Shown: positions 33,422 through 43,092 of the stretch, one piece after another
Position numbering within the stretch: the stretch's first letter is position 1
How the letters are laid out: each line of letters starts with the position of its first letter
Position numbers and translations under genes: made by a program
Assembly: GCF_900129135.1 (NCBI RefSeq)
Contig: NZ_FQVI01000010.1
Span: 80,570 to 144,569, forward strand
Source of the DNA: Lactonifactor longoviformis DSM 17459
Lineage (GTDB): Bacteria; Bacillota; Clostridia; Lachnospirales; Lachnospiraceae
Length of the DNA stretch: 64,000 bases
Direction: 5' to 3'
The notes under the pieces: generated by a model
Told to the model about the DNA's origin: nothing
The model's database searches: none
What the model saw: only the letters and a program-made list of their open reading frames with translations

Positions 33422-34195
33422 ATGAGCCTGATAGAAGTGAAGGATGTATCAAAGGAGTATATGCAGGAGGAAACACAATTCCGGGCGCTGGACCATGTAT
33501 CGCTGTCCATGGAAAAAGGGGAGTTTACCTGCCTTCTGGGACCCAGCGGCTGCGGAAAGACAACCCTTCTCAATGCCCTGGCAGGATTTGAAAGTGTGGA
33601 TAGCGGGAGTATCCTCATTGACGGGAAAGAAGTAGAGAAGCCTTCCCCGGAGTATGTGACCGTTTTCCAGCATTACGGCCTCCTGCCCTGGAAGAGTGTG
33701 GAGAAAAATGTCATGATGGGCCTGCTGGCGAAAAAGTGGAAGAAGCGTGAGGCGGCAAAGACGGCAAAAGATTACCTGAAGCTGGTAGGCCTGGAGCGTT
33801 TTAAAGATTTCAGGCCCTCCCAGCTTTCCGGTGGAATGCAGCAGCGGGTCTCCATTGCCAGGGCATTGGCGGTAAAACCGCAGATTTTATTCATGGATGA
33901 GCCGTTTGCCGCACTGGACGCCATCACCCGGCTGCAGATGCAGGACGATATCCGCAGGATTGCAGAGGAAGAGAACATCACCGTTGTTTTTGTGACACAT
34001 GATATTGAGGAAGCCGTGGCGCTTGCAGACAGGATAGTGGTCATGACACCCAATCCCGGAAAAATCAAGACCATTATCCCTGTCCCTTTTGGAAAGCACA
34101 GGGACAGGACATCCGACGATTTTCTCGTGGTCCGGGATAAGGTGTTTGATGCTTTTGGGATGAAAGAGGAGGAACGGATTGAATATTATTTGTGA
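33422..34195 (+). CDS. SsuB/NrtD-like ABC transporter ATP-binding protein
   Basis: 257 residues. Walker A GPSGCGKTT, signature LSGGMQQRVSIARA, Walker B ILFMDEPFAALD and the switch His in VFVTHDIEEAV are all intact. The start ATG 33422 has AAGGAGG upstream, one base after the permease stop; an in-frame ATG at 33359 lies inside the permease gene and would add non-family residues. Together with the two genes before it this makes a complete importer. Confidence 0.92.
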   Translation: MSLIEVKDVSKEYMQEETQFRALDHVSLSMEKGEFTCLLGPSGCGKTTLLNALAGFESVDSGSILIDGKEVEKPSPEYVTVFQHYGLLPWKSVEKNVMMGLLAKKWKKREAAKTAKDYLKLVGLERFKDFRPSQLSGGMQQRVSIARALAVKPQILFMDEPFAALDAITRLQMQDDIRRIAEEENITVVFVTHDIEEAVALADRIVVMTPNPGKIKTIIPVPFGKHRDRTSDDFLVVRDKVFDAFGMKEEERIEYYL

Positions 34196-34297
34196 GGAAC
34201 CGGGAAAAAAATTTCCGTGCAGCATGTCCTTACAAATGTTGTTTTGGAAGACAGTTATGAAATGATGATTACATATTGCCAGAAATTGAGGCACAAA

Positions 34298-34327
34298 AGG
34301 GGCTTTTTTCACAGCCCCTGTTTTTTT
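34298..34327 (+). terminator. Terminator after the cooS-ABC operon
   Basis: AGGGGC (34298-34303) pairs with GCCCCT (34314-34319), then G and seven T. It lies 100 bases after the ATPase stop. Confidence 0.75.
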
Positions 34328-34434
34328 ATTTACGAAGGAGAGTCTCTGTGTATTGCAACAGTGTCAAGAGATATACTGTCAAAATAGTCCAAGTCTATAT
34401 GATAAATTGTTCTATTTTCTTAGCATTACATAAA

Positions 34435-34443
34435 TGCTATAAT
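34435..34443 (+). promoter_or_regulatory. Extended -10 promoter of the YesM/YesN-type operon
   Basis: TGCTATAAT at 34435-34443, 29 bases before the kinase start; the -35 region (TTTTCT at 34415) is poor, as is common with extended -10 promoters or activator-dependent ones. Confidence 0.5.
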
Positions 34444-34472
34444 GAAAACGGTTATAAGAAGGGGGATAGAAG

Positions 34473-36272
34473 ATGAAATTAAGATTGAAGATTTTGTGTA
34501 TGTGCCTCGGCTGTACACTCATAGCGTTAATTCTGCAGACAATTTTATTTCAGGAAACATCTTCTGGTATTATATATGACAGGGCTAAGGCAGAGAGCGC
34601 TAATTCATTGCAGAATATGCAGAATGAAATCTACACTTTTATCAAAAACGTGGAAAGCAACCTGATTGAAGTTTACAGTGAAAGAGAACTGATCGAAGCG
34701 CTGAAGGAACAGGAAAGCATAGAAAAATTGAGAAAAGGGTTTTATAGGAAAGCATATGAGATTGCGACTACCGGTTTTGAAACAGGGGACAGTGTGGTAT
34801 CCATGTATCTATACACCTCAAAAGACGAGATAATCAGTACATACCGCAGGGCCATGACGCCAAAACATAATTATCCGGCAGACATTTATGGAGATGAAGA
34901 TTACTGCAATGCCAAAGCGGTGAAAAATTTTGTAAATTCTACGGAGAATGGTATGCTGATCTCCAGCTATTATAACCAGTATAGGGAGACAGATATTGTG
35001 CGGTTCGTGCTGAAGCTGTTTGATAACCGGAATTACAAACAGGCTATTGGCTATATTGTATGTGATGTGGACAGCAAGGCAATCCGCTCCATTATGGATA
35101 AGTACAGTACAGATAATACCATGTATATTTGGCTGCAGCCTATGGATGACCGTCCGGTAACTTCTATCGGCAGCCTGAGTAAGGACGAAGAAATAGAATA
35201 TCAGGAGATATCCACTCAGATTCTGCAGGGAACACAGACAGGACAAATGGCATCCGGGTCTGCAAAACAGGAGCTTTTTCAAGTAGAGCAGAATAAGTAT
35301 GACCTGACGGCATATTCCCTGATGCCCCGGGAACTTTTGGAACAGAACCAGCGGGCGCTGACGGTGAACCTCCTCTTGATTGGGGTGGTTATGGTCGTTG
35401 CTGCCGCTTTTCTGACATTTATACTGTCGCGGAGCATGACAAGGCCGCTGGAAGAGCTTATGGTTACGATAGAAAGGATTAAAGGCGGAAACACCTCTTT
35501 GCGTGCAGAGATTAAAAATAAGGATGAGATTGGAATGCTTGGACAAAATTTTAATGAAATGCTGGATCAGATGGAAGAACTTTCCGAAAAAGAAAAGCAG
35601 GCAAATGAGCTGTTAAACCAGGCAAAATACAAGGCGCTGCAGGCACAGATCAATCCGCATTTCCTGTATAACACACTGGATACGATGAGCAGCATTGCAC
35701 AGATCAGAAACTGCCAGGAGGTAAGCAGGCTGAGCCAGTCCCTTTCCAATATTTTCCGCTACAGCCTGAATATGAAAGACCCGTTCTCTACATTGTCGAA
35801 GGAGATCATACATCTGAAGAATTACTGCTATGTAATGGGCGTGCGGATGCAGGATAATATACAGTATACTTATGATATTGATGAAAGCGTGCTCCAGAGC
35901 AGGGTACCAAGACTTTCCCTGCAGCCTTTGGTGGAGAATGCACTCAATCACGGCCTGCGTAATAAGCGGGGGGAAAAGTGTGTAAGGATTCAGGCAAAGG
36001 CAAAGGGCAGCAGCGTGGTGATCTGTATATCAGACAATGGAGTCGGCATGGATGCGGATGCATATAACAGACTGCTGCAAAAAAATGATATCCAATTTAT
36101 AGAAGAAGGCAATTCTATCGGCCTGCATAATATTAATGCCAGGCTGAAGATGCTGTACGGAGAATCTTATGGGCTCCACATCATAAGTACCATGGGCGAA
36201 GGAACTGAAGTTTGCATGGAAATACCCAGGGATAAAAGGACGGAAAAAGAAGATGGAAAAGCAAAAGTATAA
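34473..36272 (+). CDS. YesM/LytS-type sensor histidine kinase
   Basis: 599 residues. Membrane segments near residues 6-24 and 290-312 flank a large extracytoplasmic sensor domain. A HAMP domain follows (SRSMTRPLEELMVTIERI), then the His_kinase domain with H396 in LQAQINPHFLYNTLDTM and an HATPase with VENALNHGL and DNGVGMD. This family usually senses sugars at the surface, often through a binding protein. The AGAAGGGGG site precedes ATG 34473. It overlaps the response regulator by 20 bases. Confidence 0.93.
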   Translation: MKLRLKILCMCLGCTLIALILQTILFQETSSGIIYDRAKAESANSLQNMQNEIYTFIKNVESNLIEVYSERELIEALKEQESIEKLRKGFYRKAYEIATTGFETGDSVVSMYLYTSKDEIISTYRRAMTPKHNYPADIYGDEDYCNAKAVKNFVNSTENGMLISSYYNQYRETDIVRFVLKLFDNRNYKQAIGYIVCDVDSKAIRSIMDKYSTDNTMYIWLQPMDDRPVTSIGSLSKDEEIEYQEISTQILQGTQTGQMASGSAKQELFQVEQNKYDLTAYSLMPRELLEQNQRALTVNLLLIGVVMVVAAAFLTFILSRSMTRPLEELMVTIERIKGGNTSLRAEIKNKDEIGMLGQNFNEMLDQMEELSEKEKQANELLNQAKYKALQAQINPHFLYNTLDTMSSIAQIRNCQEVSRLSQSLSNIFRYSLNMKDPFSTLSKEIIHLKNYCYVMGVRMQDNIQYTYDIDESVLQSRVPRLSLQPLVENALNHGLRNKRGEKCVRIQAKAKGSSVVICISDNGVGMDADAYNRLLQKNDIQFIEEGNSIGLHNINARLKMLYGESYGLHIISTMGEGTEVCMEIPRDKRTEKEDGKAKV

Positions 36273-37854
36273 GATATTGATTGCAGACGATGAGTTTTGG
36301 ACAAGAGAAAAACTCCGGCAGATGATTGAATGGGACAGATATTCCCTGGAATGCCTGGAGCCGGCGCGGGACGGAGAGGAAGTCCTGAAGCGCCTGGAGG
36401 AGGAAGAACCTGACATCTTGATTACGGATATCAATATGCCCTTTATCAACGGGGTAGAACTGCTTGAGATCGTGAAAGAAAAGTATCCGGAGATTGTAGC
36501 CTTTGTAGTGAGCGGGTACGATGACTTTGAGTATGTCAGGGGAACCTTTTTATCCGGTGCGATCCACTATCTGGTAAAGCCGGTGACGAAGATTGACCTG
36601 GTGAATGCCATTGTAAAGGCACTGGAAATCATAAGTGAGCGGGAAAACGAAAAGCTCAAGCTGTTGAAAGCGGCATCCCTGATCCAGGACAGGGAGTTCA
36701 GCCAGCTGATTGAGAAGGAGGAGGTCCCCTATGTGCCAAACCTGTCTATGAACAGCGGGATTGAGCTGGCAGGGATGAGCCTCATGCTGATAAAAATCCA
36801 TAATCTTTCCGCTGTCATAAAATACAATGACTATGATATGAACTTATTCTCTTATAATATAAAAAAGGAGATCCACCGGATCATCCATACTGACGAAATT
36901 ATAATTTTTAACCATATTTACCGTTCTAATGAATTTATAGTCATAACGGAATTGGGGAGCCGTGAACTGGTGAAGCTGGCAGAAAGGCTGCGGATCTACT
37001 TTTCAAAGTTCCCGGGTACCTGCCTTACCTTCTGCATCAGCGGGCATTCCTATTCCATGGACAGCATCCACATGGCATATGTCGAATCGGTGGCCCTGCT
37101 TATGACCAGGACATACTGCAAAAAGGATGAAATCATATTGTCGGAAAAAAAAGATGAGATGAATAAGGACCGCAGGAATGCCAGGTTTACGGGAGAACAG
37201 GAAAAAAGAATCCAAAATTTTCTGAAATCCCAAAATGCAGCTGCCTTAACGAAGGTTGTTTTAGAGGAGATTGGATTGAGACGGTGTGAGAAAGAAACGT
37301 GGGGATATCTGGAGGTGCGCCAGACAGTAAAGCAGGTTATGAATGTATTTGCAGATTTCGCTATGCAGGAGCAGAGACATAAACAAGCAGTCGATATTGA
37401 CAGCTTAATGGAATCAGCAGATAAGGCAGTGGAAAGCCTCGATGGGGAAGCGGTATGCGAAGCAGTGCAGAATATGATAGAGTATCTCGTCCCTGACAGA
37501 AAGGAAGCCCCTACGGATACCATGCGGGGGATTGTCCGGCAGGCAGCCGCATATATTGACGGCCATTATTTTGAGGATTTGACGCTGGACTCTTTAGCGA
37601 AAGCTTATAATGTGGAAAATTCTTACTTTTCCAAGATGTTCCGCCAGGAAATAGGGGAGAACCTGATTCTTTATATCACGAAAAAAAGAATCAGTAAGGC
37701 AAAGGAGTATATGGCTGAAAGTGATATCAATCTGACGGAGATCGCTTTTATGGTTGGATATGATGACTACACTTATTTCAGCAGGGTGTTTAAAAAGAAT
37801 GAAGGGATAAGCCCTAGGGAGTACAGAAACAGACATCTGGAGGATGAACATTGA
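36253..37854 (+). CDS. YesN-type AraC response regulator
   Basis: 533 residues. Receiver domain at 1-120 with DD at 11-12 and phospho-acceptor D59 in DILITDINMPFING; a long central region (about 130-425); and a C-terminal AraC domain ending GYDDYTYFSRVFKKNEGISPREYRNRH. Such regulators activate adjacent glycan-uptake genes when phosphorylated by the paired YesM-type kinase. It overlaps the kinase by 20 bases and the next gene by 4 bases, so all three are translated in a coupled way. Confidence 0.93.
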   Translation: MEKQKYKILIADDEFWTREKLRQMIEWDRYSLECLEPARDGEEVLKRLEEEEPDILITDINMPFINGVELLEIVKEKYPEIVAFVVSGYDDFEYVRGTFLSGAIHYLVKPVTKIDLVNAIVKALEIISERENEKLKLLKAASLIQDREFSQLIEKEEVPYVPNLSMNSGIELAGMSLMLIKIHNLSAVIKYNDYDMNLFSYNIKKEIHRIIHTDEIIIFNHIYRSNEFIVITELGSRELVKLAERLRIYFSKFPGTCLTFCISGHSYSMDSIHMAYVESVALLMTRTYCKKDEIILSEKKDEMNKDRRNARFTGEQEKRIQNFLKSQNAAALTKVVLEEIGLRRCEKETWGYLEVRQTVKQVMNVFADFAMQEQRHKQAVDIDSLMESADKAVESLDGEAVCEAVQNMIEYLVPDRKEAPTDTMRGIVRQAAAYIDGHYFEDLTLDSLAKAYNVENSYFSKMFRQEIGENLILYITKKRISKAKEYMAESDINLTEIAFMVGYDDYTYFSRVFKKNEGISPREYRNRHLEDEH

Positions 37855-39110
37855 ACAGAAAAAAACTTTTATTACTGACGGCTGTGATAGTGCTGCTGAC
37901 AGGATGTGCACCTGATAAGAGCACCGGCGTAAAAGAAGACAAGATAATACTGACGGTTCTGGCAGGGCAGTCTACCTCAGATGCGGGAATAGAGGATATG
38001 GTCAACGAGTGGATGGAAAAGGAATATCCTCAGGTGGAGCTGGAATGGGAATGTGTAGACTGGGGTGACCGGTTTGAATCCCAGATGAGAGGAAGGCTGG
38101 CATCGGGGGATATTCCGGATATCATAATCGGAAAGGCACAGGATGTGAAGGCGTATGCGAAAACAGGGCAGCTTGGAACCATATCTGAAGACTGCAGTGC
38201 TAAGATCAAGGAAAGTGCACTGGATTCCGTTACACTTGACCATCAGGTGTATGGCCTGCCATATAACTTTTGGTACCAGGGCGTGATTTATAATAAAGAT
38301 ATTTTCGAGCAGCTCTCTATCGAGGTTCCCCGGACAACGGAGGATATGGAGGCGGCTGTAGAGAAGCTCAAAGCGGAGGGCATTGTGCCGTTTGCAGTAC
38401 ATTTTCAGGAGAGCTGGAAAGTGGCGAATATGACGATGCAATATATGATGAATGAGATTTTTAAGTATGACCCGCAGTGGGGGGAGCGGTTTAGGAGAGG
38501 GGAAGTGGATTATACCAGGAATGAGGATATCATGCGCTGCATGGAAAACAACCGGATGATTCTGGATGCGTCATGGGAAGACGCACTATTGTTGGATCAG
38601 TTTGAGAGCGACAGCAGATTCACGCAGGGAGAGGCCGCTATGTATCTGACAGGCTCATGGTCCATGCAGTTTGCCAATCAATATGGAAAGACCATCCGGT
38701 TTGGTATCTTCCCCTTTCCCAATAAGAAGGGGGATGCGGATCTGATCAGGGAAACCAACCTTACTTTCATGAAGAGTGCAGATACAGAGCATGACAGCCT
38801 GATTGATGAGATCTTTTATTCACTGCTGAGTGACAGACAGCTTACCAGTGAAATCCTGGAATTTACACAGGCCGATTCCGTTGTCGAGGGAATGGAGTCT
38901 GCTTATAAGAGTAAGATACAAGACGATATTGATACATATGAAGAACAGGGAAGAGTGATTGACGTTTCCACTGGAAATGCACAGCTGATATGGAGTTTCC
39001 AGAACCGTGTGGCGCAGGAACAGCTGGCATGGCTGAAGAAGGAAAAGACACTTGAGGAGGTGCTTGAATTTTCGGATGCAAACAGGGCCGCCAGTGCTTA
39101 TGAAGAATAG
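37851..39110 (+). CDS. Sugar-binding lipoprotein co-encoded with the two-component system
   Basis: 419 residues, family 1 extracellular solute-binding protein. The start is TTG at 37851, overlapping the regulator stop (TTGA), with GGAGG at 37838-37842; no in-frame ATG fits. The lipobox ends at LLTGC, C19. It is clearly paralogous to the binding protein at 39963: both contain LTVLAGQST, GIEDM, ELEWECVDWG and GKAQDV at matching places. Because it travels with the kinase and not with permeases, it may present the sugar to the kinase instead of feeding transport. That is inference. Confidence 0.85.
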   Translation: MNRKKLLLLTAVIVLLTGCAPDKSTGVKEDKIILTVLAGQSTSDAGIEDMVNEWMEKEYPQVELEWECVDWGDRFESQMRGRLASGDIPDIIIGKAQDVKAYAKTGQLGTISEDCSAKIKESALDSVTLDHQVYGLPYNFWYQGVIYNKDIFEQLSIEVPRTTEDMEAAVEKLKAEGIVPFAVHFQESWKVANMTMQYMMNEIFKYDPQWGERFRRGEVDYTRNEDIMRCMENNRMILDASWEDALLLDQFESDSRFTQGEAAMYLTGSWSMQFANQYGKTIRFGIFPFPNKKGDADLIRETNLTFMKSADTEHDSLIDEIFYSLLSDRQLTSEILEFTQADSVVEGMESAYKSKIQDDIDTYEEQGRVIDVSTGNAQLIWSFQNRVAQEQLAWLKKEKTLEEVLEFSDANRAASAYEE

Positions 39111-39118
39111 GGGGAATA

Positions 39119-39745
39119 ATGATGGGAAACATTTTTGATCTGGATAGTCCGTTGATGGATGTGATGAACAAGATTATGAATACAGTGATACTAAACATCT
39201 GTTTTTTGCTCAGCTGCCTGCCGCTGGTGACAATTGGGGCTGCGGTCACTGCACTATATTCGGTAAACCTTAAAATGGTAAAACAGGAAGAGTCCTATGT
39301 ATTTTCCGCTTACTGGAAGTCCTTTAAAGTAAATTTCAGGCAAAGTACATCCTGCTGGCTTGTGCTGGCAGCAGCAGGTGCAGTCTTTTATATTGATTTT
39401 TCAGTAATCAAGAGCTTGTCCGGCAGTTTGCGGATGCTGCTGACAATAACGACTGTTGTTTTATTTTGTGTTTTTGTTATCGTAATCCTGTACGTTTTCC
39501 CATATATGGCCAGGTTCCAGGATGATTTTCTTACCTGTTTGAAAAATGCTTTTATGATTGGAGGGGTAAACCTTGGTTATACGGCTGCCATGCTGCTGAT
39601 TACAGCTGCATGTGTGATGGTTACTTTCTTTCATGTGGAATTTATGCTGCGGGCAATTTTTATCTGGCTGGTAGGGGGCTTTTCACTGCTGGCTTATATC
39701 AATTCGATTTTTTTCAGAAAGGTATTTGATAAATATGCAGCTTAG
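39119..39745 (+). CDS. DUF624 (YesL-like) membrane protein
   Basis: 208 residues with about five hydrophobic segments and the DUF624 pattern near the N-terminus (DSPLMDVMNKIMN, LLSCLPLVTIGAAVTALY). YesL-like proteins are regularly found with sugar ABC importers and YesM/YesN systems; their molecular role is unknown. AGGGGG precedes the ATG, 8 bases after the binding-protein stop. It is the last gene before a strong terminator. Confidence 0.85.
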   Translation: MMGNIFDLDSPLMDVMNKIMNTVILNICFLLSCLPLVTIGAAVTALYSVNLKMVKQEESYVFSAYWKSFKVNFRQSTSCWLVLAAAGAVFYIDFSVIKSLSGSLRMLLTITTVVLFCVFVIVILYVFPYMARFQDDFLTCLKNAFMIGGVNLGYTAAMLLITAACVMVTFFHVEFMLRAIFIWLVGGFSLLAYINSIFFRKVFDKYAA

Positions 39746-39799
39746 TTTTATCAGGCAGCACAGATGGATTGCAGGCTTTGGCCGGTAATCAGTATAAGG

Positions 39800-39837
39800 A
39801 AACCTTTTGGTAGTGTGCATTACCGAAAGGTTTTTTT
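39800..39837 (+). terminator. Strong terminator after the regulatory operon
   Basis: A 13-bp stem with one G-T pair (39800-39812 with 39821-39833), an 8-base loop and seven T to 39837. Confidence 0.9.
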
Positions 39838-39913
39838 ATGTTATTTTGGGGAATACAAAATTGTACAACTAATTTTTTCTATATCATCCTATTTCTTGCA
39901 GTGAGAAAAATTC

Positions 39914-39919
39914 TATAAT
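39914..39919 (+). promoter_or_regulatory. Candidate -10 of the first sugar ABC operon
   Basis: A perfect TATAAT at 39914-39919 lies 44 bases before the start codon, but no good -35 stands at 16-18 bases. This suits activation by the YesN-type regulator encoded just upstream. Confidence 0.5.
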
Positions 39920-39962
39920 CATATCATCAAGTTAACCAATAAAAATGCAGGAGGAACGGGTT

Positions 39963-41252
39963 ATGAAAAGAAAAAAAGTGCTTTGTACAGTATTGGCTGC
40001 AATGATGATTGCATCAATGGCAACAGGATGCGGCGGAAACGATGATGGCAAAGCAGGCGGGACTGAGAAAAAAAGTGAGGGCGAAAAAGTAACACTTACC
40101 GTGCTGGCCGGACAGTCCACAACGGATGCAGGAATTGAAGACATGATTGATGAAGCCCTGGCCGAAAAGTATCCGAATATTGAGCTGGAATGGGAGTGTG
40201 TAGACTGGGGCAATGACTTCCAGCCAAAGATGCAGCAGTATATGCAGTCGGGATTGCCAGATATTATGATTGGTAAGGCACAGGATGTATCTACATATGC
40301 ACCGCAGGGTGTTCTGGGAGAAATTGACAGTAAGTATGTGGACAGAGGACTGGATGCGGCAAGCGAAAACGTTACAATAGACGGAAAAACCTATGGTCTT
40401 GTATACAACGCACTGTATCAGGGTGTGTATTACAACAAGACGATGTTTAAGGAAAATGGATGGGAAGTGCCAAAGACCCAGGAAGACTTACAGAAAATCA
40501 TTGATGACTGTAAAGCAAAAGGAATCACACCATTTGCCAGCCACATGGTAGATACCTGGTCCATCGGTAATGTCACCATGCAGTTCGCCATGAACGACGT
40601 GTTCAACAATGACCCTACCTGGGGAGACAAGTTTAGGGACGGAAAGGTATCCTTCTCAGACAGTAAGGAAATGCAGACGGCATATGAGTATAACAAACTG
40701 ATTTATGACAATACATTCCCGGAGACCTTCTCCACAGAGCAGACAGACTGTGATGCAAAGATGGTACAGGGAGAAGCGGCTATGAAGGTGTCAGGCTCCT
40801 GGTCAATCCAGAATTTCCTCGATATTGACGAGAACTTTGAGTTCGGAATCTTCCCATTCCCGAATCAGACCGGGGATTCCAAGTTAATCTTTGAGCCGAA
40901 CATTACTGTTATGACAAGCAAAGATACGAAGCATCAGGAGGAAGTCAATCAGGTTCTTGACCTTCTTACAAGCGACAAAGACCTGGCGGTAGATATTCTG
41001 GACTACACAAAGACAGCTTCTATGCTCAAGGATGTAACACCTACATTCAAGAATCCAAGTCAGGAAGACATCGATAAGTATGCTGAGGAAGGGAATATCG
41101 TGGATGTAACGCTTGGAAATAACCAGCTCGTATGGGGTGGTTTCCAGGAGGAAAATGCAAAGGACATCGCGTCTTGGCTCCAGGGAGACCTAAGCTTCGA
41201 GGATTGCCTGAAGGCCTCTGACGGAAGAGTGGGCGCCAGCTCCGCAAATTAG
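39963..41252 (+). CDS. Sugar ABC transporter, substrate-binding lipoprotein
   Basis: 429 residues, family 1 extracellular solute-binding protein for oligosaccharides. Lipobox ends at MATGC with C23. The start ATG 39963 has AGGAGG at 39948-39953; an in-frame upstream ATG at 39945 overlaps that site and is rejected. It closely resembles the lipoprotein at 37851 but is linked to permeases, so it is the transport receptor. A hairpin terminator separates it from the permease genes, which normally allows more binding protein than permease to be made. The ATPase is missing, as for both sugar importers here. Confidence 0.92.
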   Translation: MKRKKVLCTVLAAMMIASMATGCGGNDDGKAGGTEKKSEGEKVTLTVLAGQSTTDAGIEDMIDEALAEKYPNIELEWECVDWGNDFQPKMQQYMQSGLPDIMIGKAQDVSTYAPQGVLGEIDSKYVDRGLDAASENVTIDGKTYGLVYNALYQGVYYNKTMFKENGWEVPKTQEDLQKIIDDCKAKGITPFASHMVDTWSIGNVTMQFAMNDVFNNDPTWGDKFRDGKVSFSDSKEMQTAYEYNKLIYDNTFPETFSTEQTDCDAKMVQGEAAMKVSGSWSIQNFLDIDENFEFGIFPFPNQTGDSKLIFEPNITVMTSKDTKHQEEVNQVLDLLTSDKDLAVDILDYTKTASMLKDVTPTFKNPSQEDIDKYAEEGNIVDVTLGNNQLVWGGFQEENAKDIASWLQGDLSFEDCLKASDGRVGASSAN

Positions 41253-41264
41253 CAAATAAATAGA

Positions 41265-41296
41265 AAAAGAGGGGGAGATATCTCCTCCTCTTTTTT
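41265..41296 (+). terminator. Partial terminator between binding protein and permeases
   Basis: A 14-base arm (41265-41278) pairs with 41281-41294 with one G-T, the innermost pairs opening to make the loop; it ends in six T. Its place inside the operon suggests partial termination. Confidence 0.82.
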
Positions 41297-41313
41297 AAAA
41301 GGGAGAGAGTACA

Positions 41314-42204
41314 ATGAAGAAAACAAAAAAAGGAACAATGGAACAAAGAATGTTCCGCCAATATTTACTGCTTGTCTTACCGGGATTCATCATCTTTACG
41401 ATTGGGCTGATTATTCCTATGTTTATGGCGGTGCGGTATTCATTCACAAGCTGGGACGGAATGTCTGCGGAGAAAATCTTTGTAGGCTTCCAGAACTATA
41501 TTGATTTATTTAAGGACTCAAATTTTAGGGATGCCTGGCTGTTTACGATTAAGTTCACCATTGGCAATACAATTATTCAGAATATCGTAGCACTGTTATT
41601 TGCAGTTGCACTGGACAGTGGAATTAAGGGACAGAAAATATACCGGACGATTTTATTTATCCCGTGCCTGATCAGTGCGGTTATTGTCGGTTTTGTGTGG
41701 CTTAAGATGTTCTCAAATGTGCTTCCGGCCCTGAATGACTTGTTGGGAACCAATATCAATTTCCTCCTGTTCGGGAAGAAGGAAACCGTACTCAGCGGTC
41801 TTCTGATTGCGAATAACTGGCAGTGGATCGGATATTGGATGCTTATATATCTGGCAGGGCTTCAATCAGTACCGGCCGAATTATATGAGGCGGCAAAGGT
41901 TGACGGGGCAGGAGCGGTTAAGAGATTTTTTAATGTAACAATCCCAATGCTTGCTCCGGCAATTACAATCTGTGTGGTAGGTATCACAACCGGTTCACTG
42001 AAAGTGTACGACTTACTTGTATCCTCCACAAAAGGGGGCCCTGGCAGGTCTTCCACATCTATGATTTACGAAACATATACAACGGCTATTAACGGAAGAC
42101 AGTATGGCTATGGTTCGGCAATGTCTGTGACACTTGTAATTGTACTTCTTCTGGTTGCACTCATACAGGTAAAGGGATTAAAGAAGAGGGAGGTGCAGGC
42201 ATAA
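41314..42204 (+). CDS. Sugar ABC transporter permease (MalF-like)
   Basis: 296 residues, about six membrane segments, family of UgpA/MalF permeases. The EAA loop EAAKVDGAGAVKRFFNVTIPMLAPAI is present in the cytoplasmic stretch that docks on the ATPase. GGGAGAG precedes ATG 41314. It overlaps the next permease by one base (TAATG). Confidence 0.93.
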   Translation: MKKTKKGTMEQRMFRQYLLLVLPGFIIFTIGLIIPMFMAVRYSFTSWDGMSAEKIFVGFQNYIDLFKDSNFRDAWLFTIKFTIGNTIIQNIVALLFAVALDSGIKGQKIYRTILFIPCLISAVIVGFVWLKMFSNVLPALNDLLGTNINFLLFGKKETVLSGLLIANNWQWIGYWMLIYLAGLQSVPAELYEAAKVDGAGAVKRFFNVTIPMLAPAITICVVGITTGSLKVYDLLVSSTKGGPGRSSTSMIYETYTTAINGRQYGYGSAMSVTLVIVLLLVALIQVKGLKKREVQA

Positions 42205-43067
42205 TGTTTAGGAAAAAGGAAAAAGATGATATTCAGGCGCAGCCATACACGAAAAAGACATTTGGCGTGCAGATCATTATGACGGTGGCGGCAATCGCGT
42301 TCATTGCGCCAATCTTTATTATCCTTAATTATTCCTTTAAGGGAAAGCGGGAATTATACCTGAGCAGCCCGCTGTCTTTACCGGAAAGCTTTAATCTTGA
42401 AAACTATGTGAAAGCATTTGACAAATTAAATCTGGCGACTACATTTACCAATACGTTCATCTATACGGCGATAAGCGTATTGATTCTCGCCATCTTATGC
42501 GGAACTACGGCATGGGCGATTGCAAGATGCACCCATAAATTTTTTAAATTCTGCTACATATACTTTATTGTGGGAATTCTGATTCCGTATCAGGCATTAT
42601 TCCTTCCGATTTATATGATTGGATATAAACTGCATCTGACAAATACGAGATACGGGATTATATTCATGTATGTCGCGACGGGAGTGTCGTTCGGAGTATT
42701 CCTGATGAACAGTTTCATGTCCACGGTTCCACTGGAGCTTGAGGAAGCCGCTAGAATCGATGGATGTTCTGTCATCCGCACGTATATCTCAGTGGTTATG
42801 CCGATTCTCAAACCGGCCATGGCAACGTTAATTATCATGCAGGCATTCCAGATTTGGAACGACTACCTGCTGGCGAGTCTGTATGTCAGCAAGAAGCAGT
42901 TAAAGACTCTGACGGTAGCGATTCAGTCTCTGTTTTCGGCGCAGAGCAGTGATTACACAACAGCTATGGCGGCAATCGTAATTTCCGTGCTGCCGATTGC
43001 CATATTGTTCCTGAGCCTGCAGAAGTATTTTATTAAAGGTATGACAGTCGGAGCCGTAAAGGGTTAG
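42204..43067 (+). CDS. Sugar ABC transporter permease (MalG-like)
   Basis: 287 residues, about six membrane segments, UgpE/MalG type. The EAA loop is EEAARIDGCSVIRTYISVVMPILKPA. It pairs with the preceding permease. No nucleotide-binding subunit follows, so the complex must borrow a shared MsmK/MsmX-type ATPase from elsewhere in the genome; that is known for many Firmicutes importers of this class. Confidence 0.93.
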   Translation: MFRKKEKDDIQAQPYTKKTFGVQIIMTVAAIAFIAPIFIILNYSFKGKRELYLSSPLSLPESFNLENYVKAFDKLNLATTFTNTFIYTAISVLILAILCGTTAWAIARCTHKFFKFCYIYFIVGILIPYQALFLPIYMIGYKLHLTNTRYGIIFMYVATGVSFGVFLMNSFMSTVPLELEEAARIDGCSVIRTYISVVMPILKPAMATLIIMQAFQIWNDYLLASLYVSKKQLKTLTVAIQSLFSAQSSDYTTAMAAIVISVLPIAILFLSLQKYFIKGMTVGAVKG

Positions 43068-43092
43068 GGAACAGGAAAAAGGAGAGAAAGGG

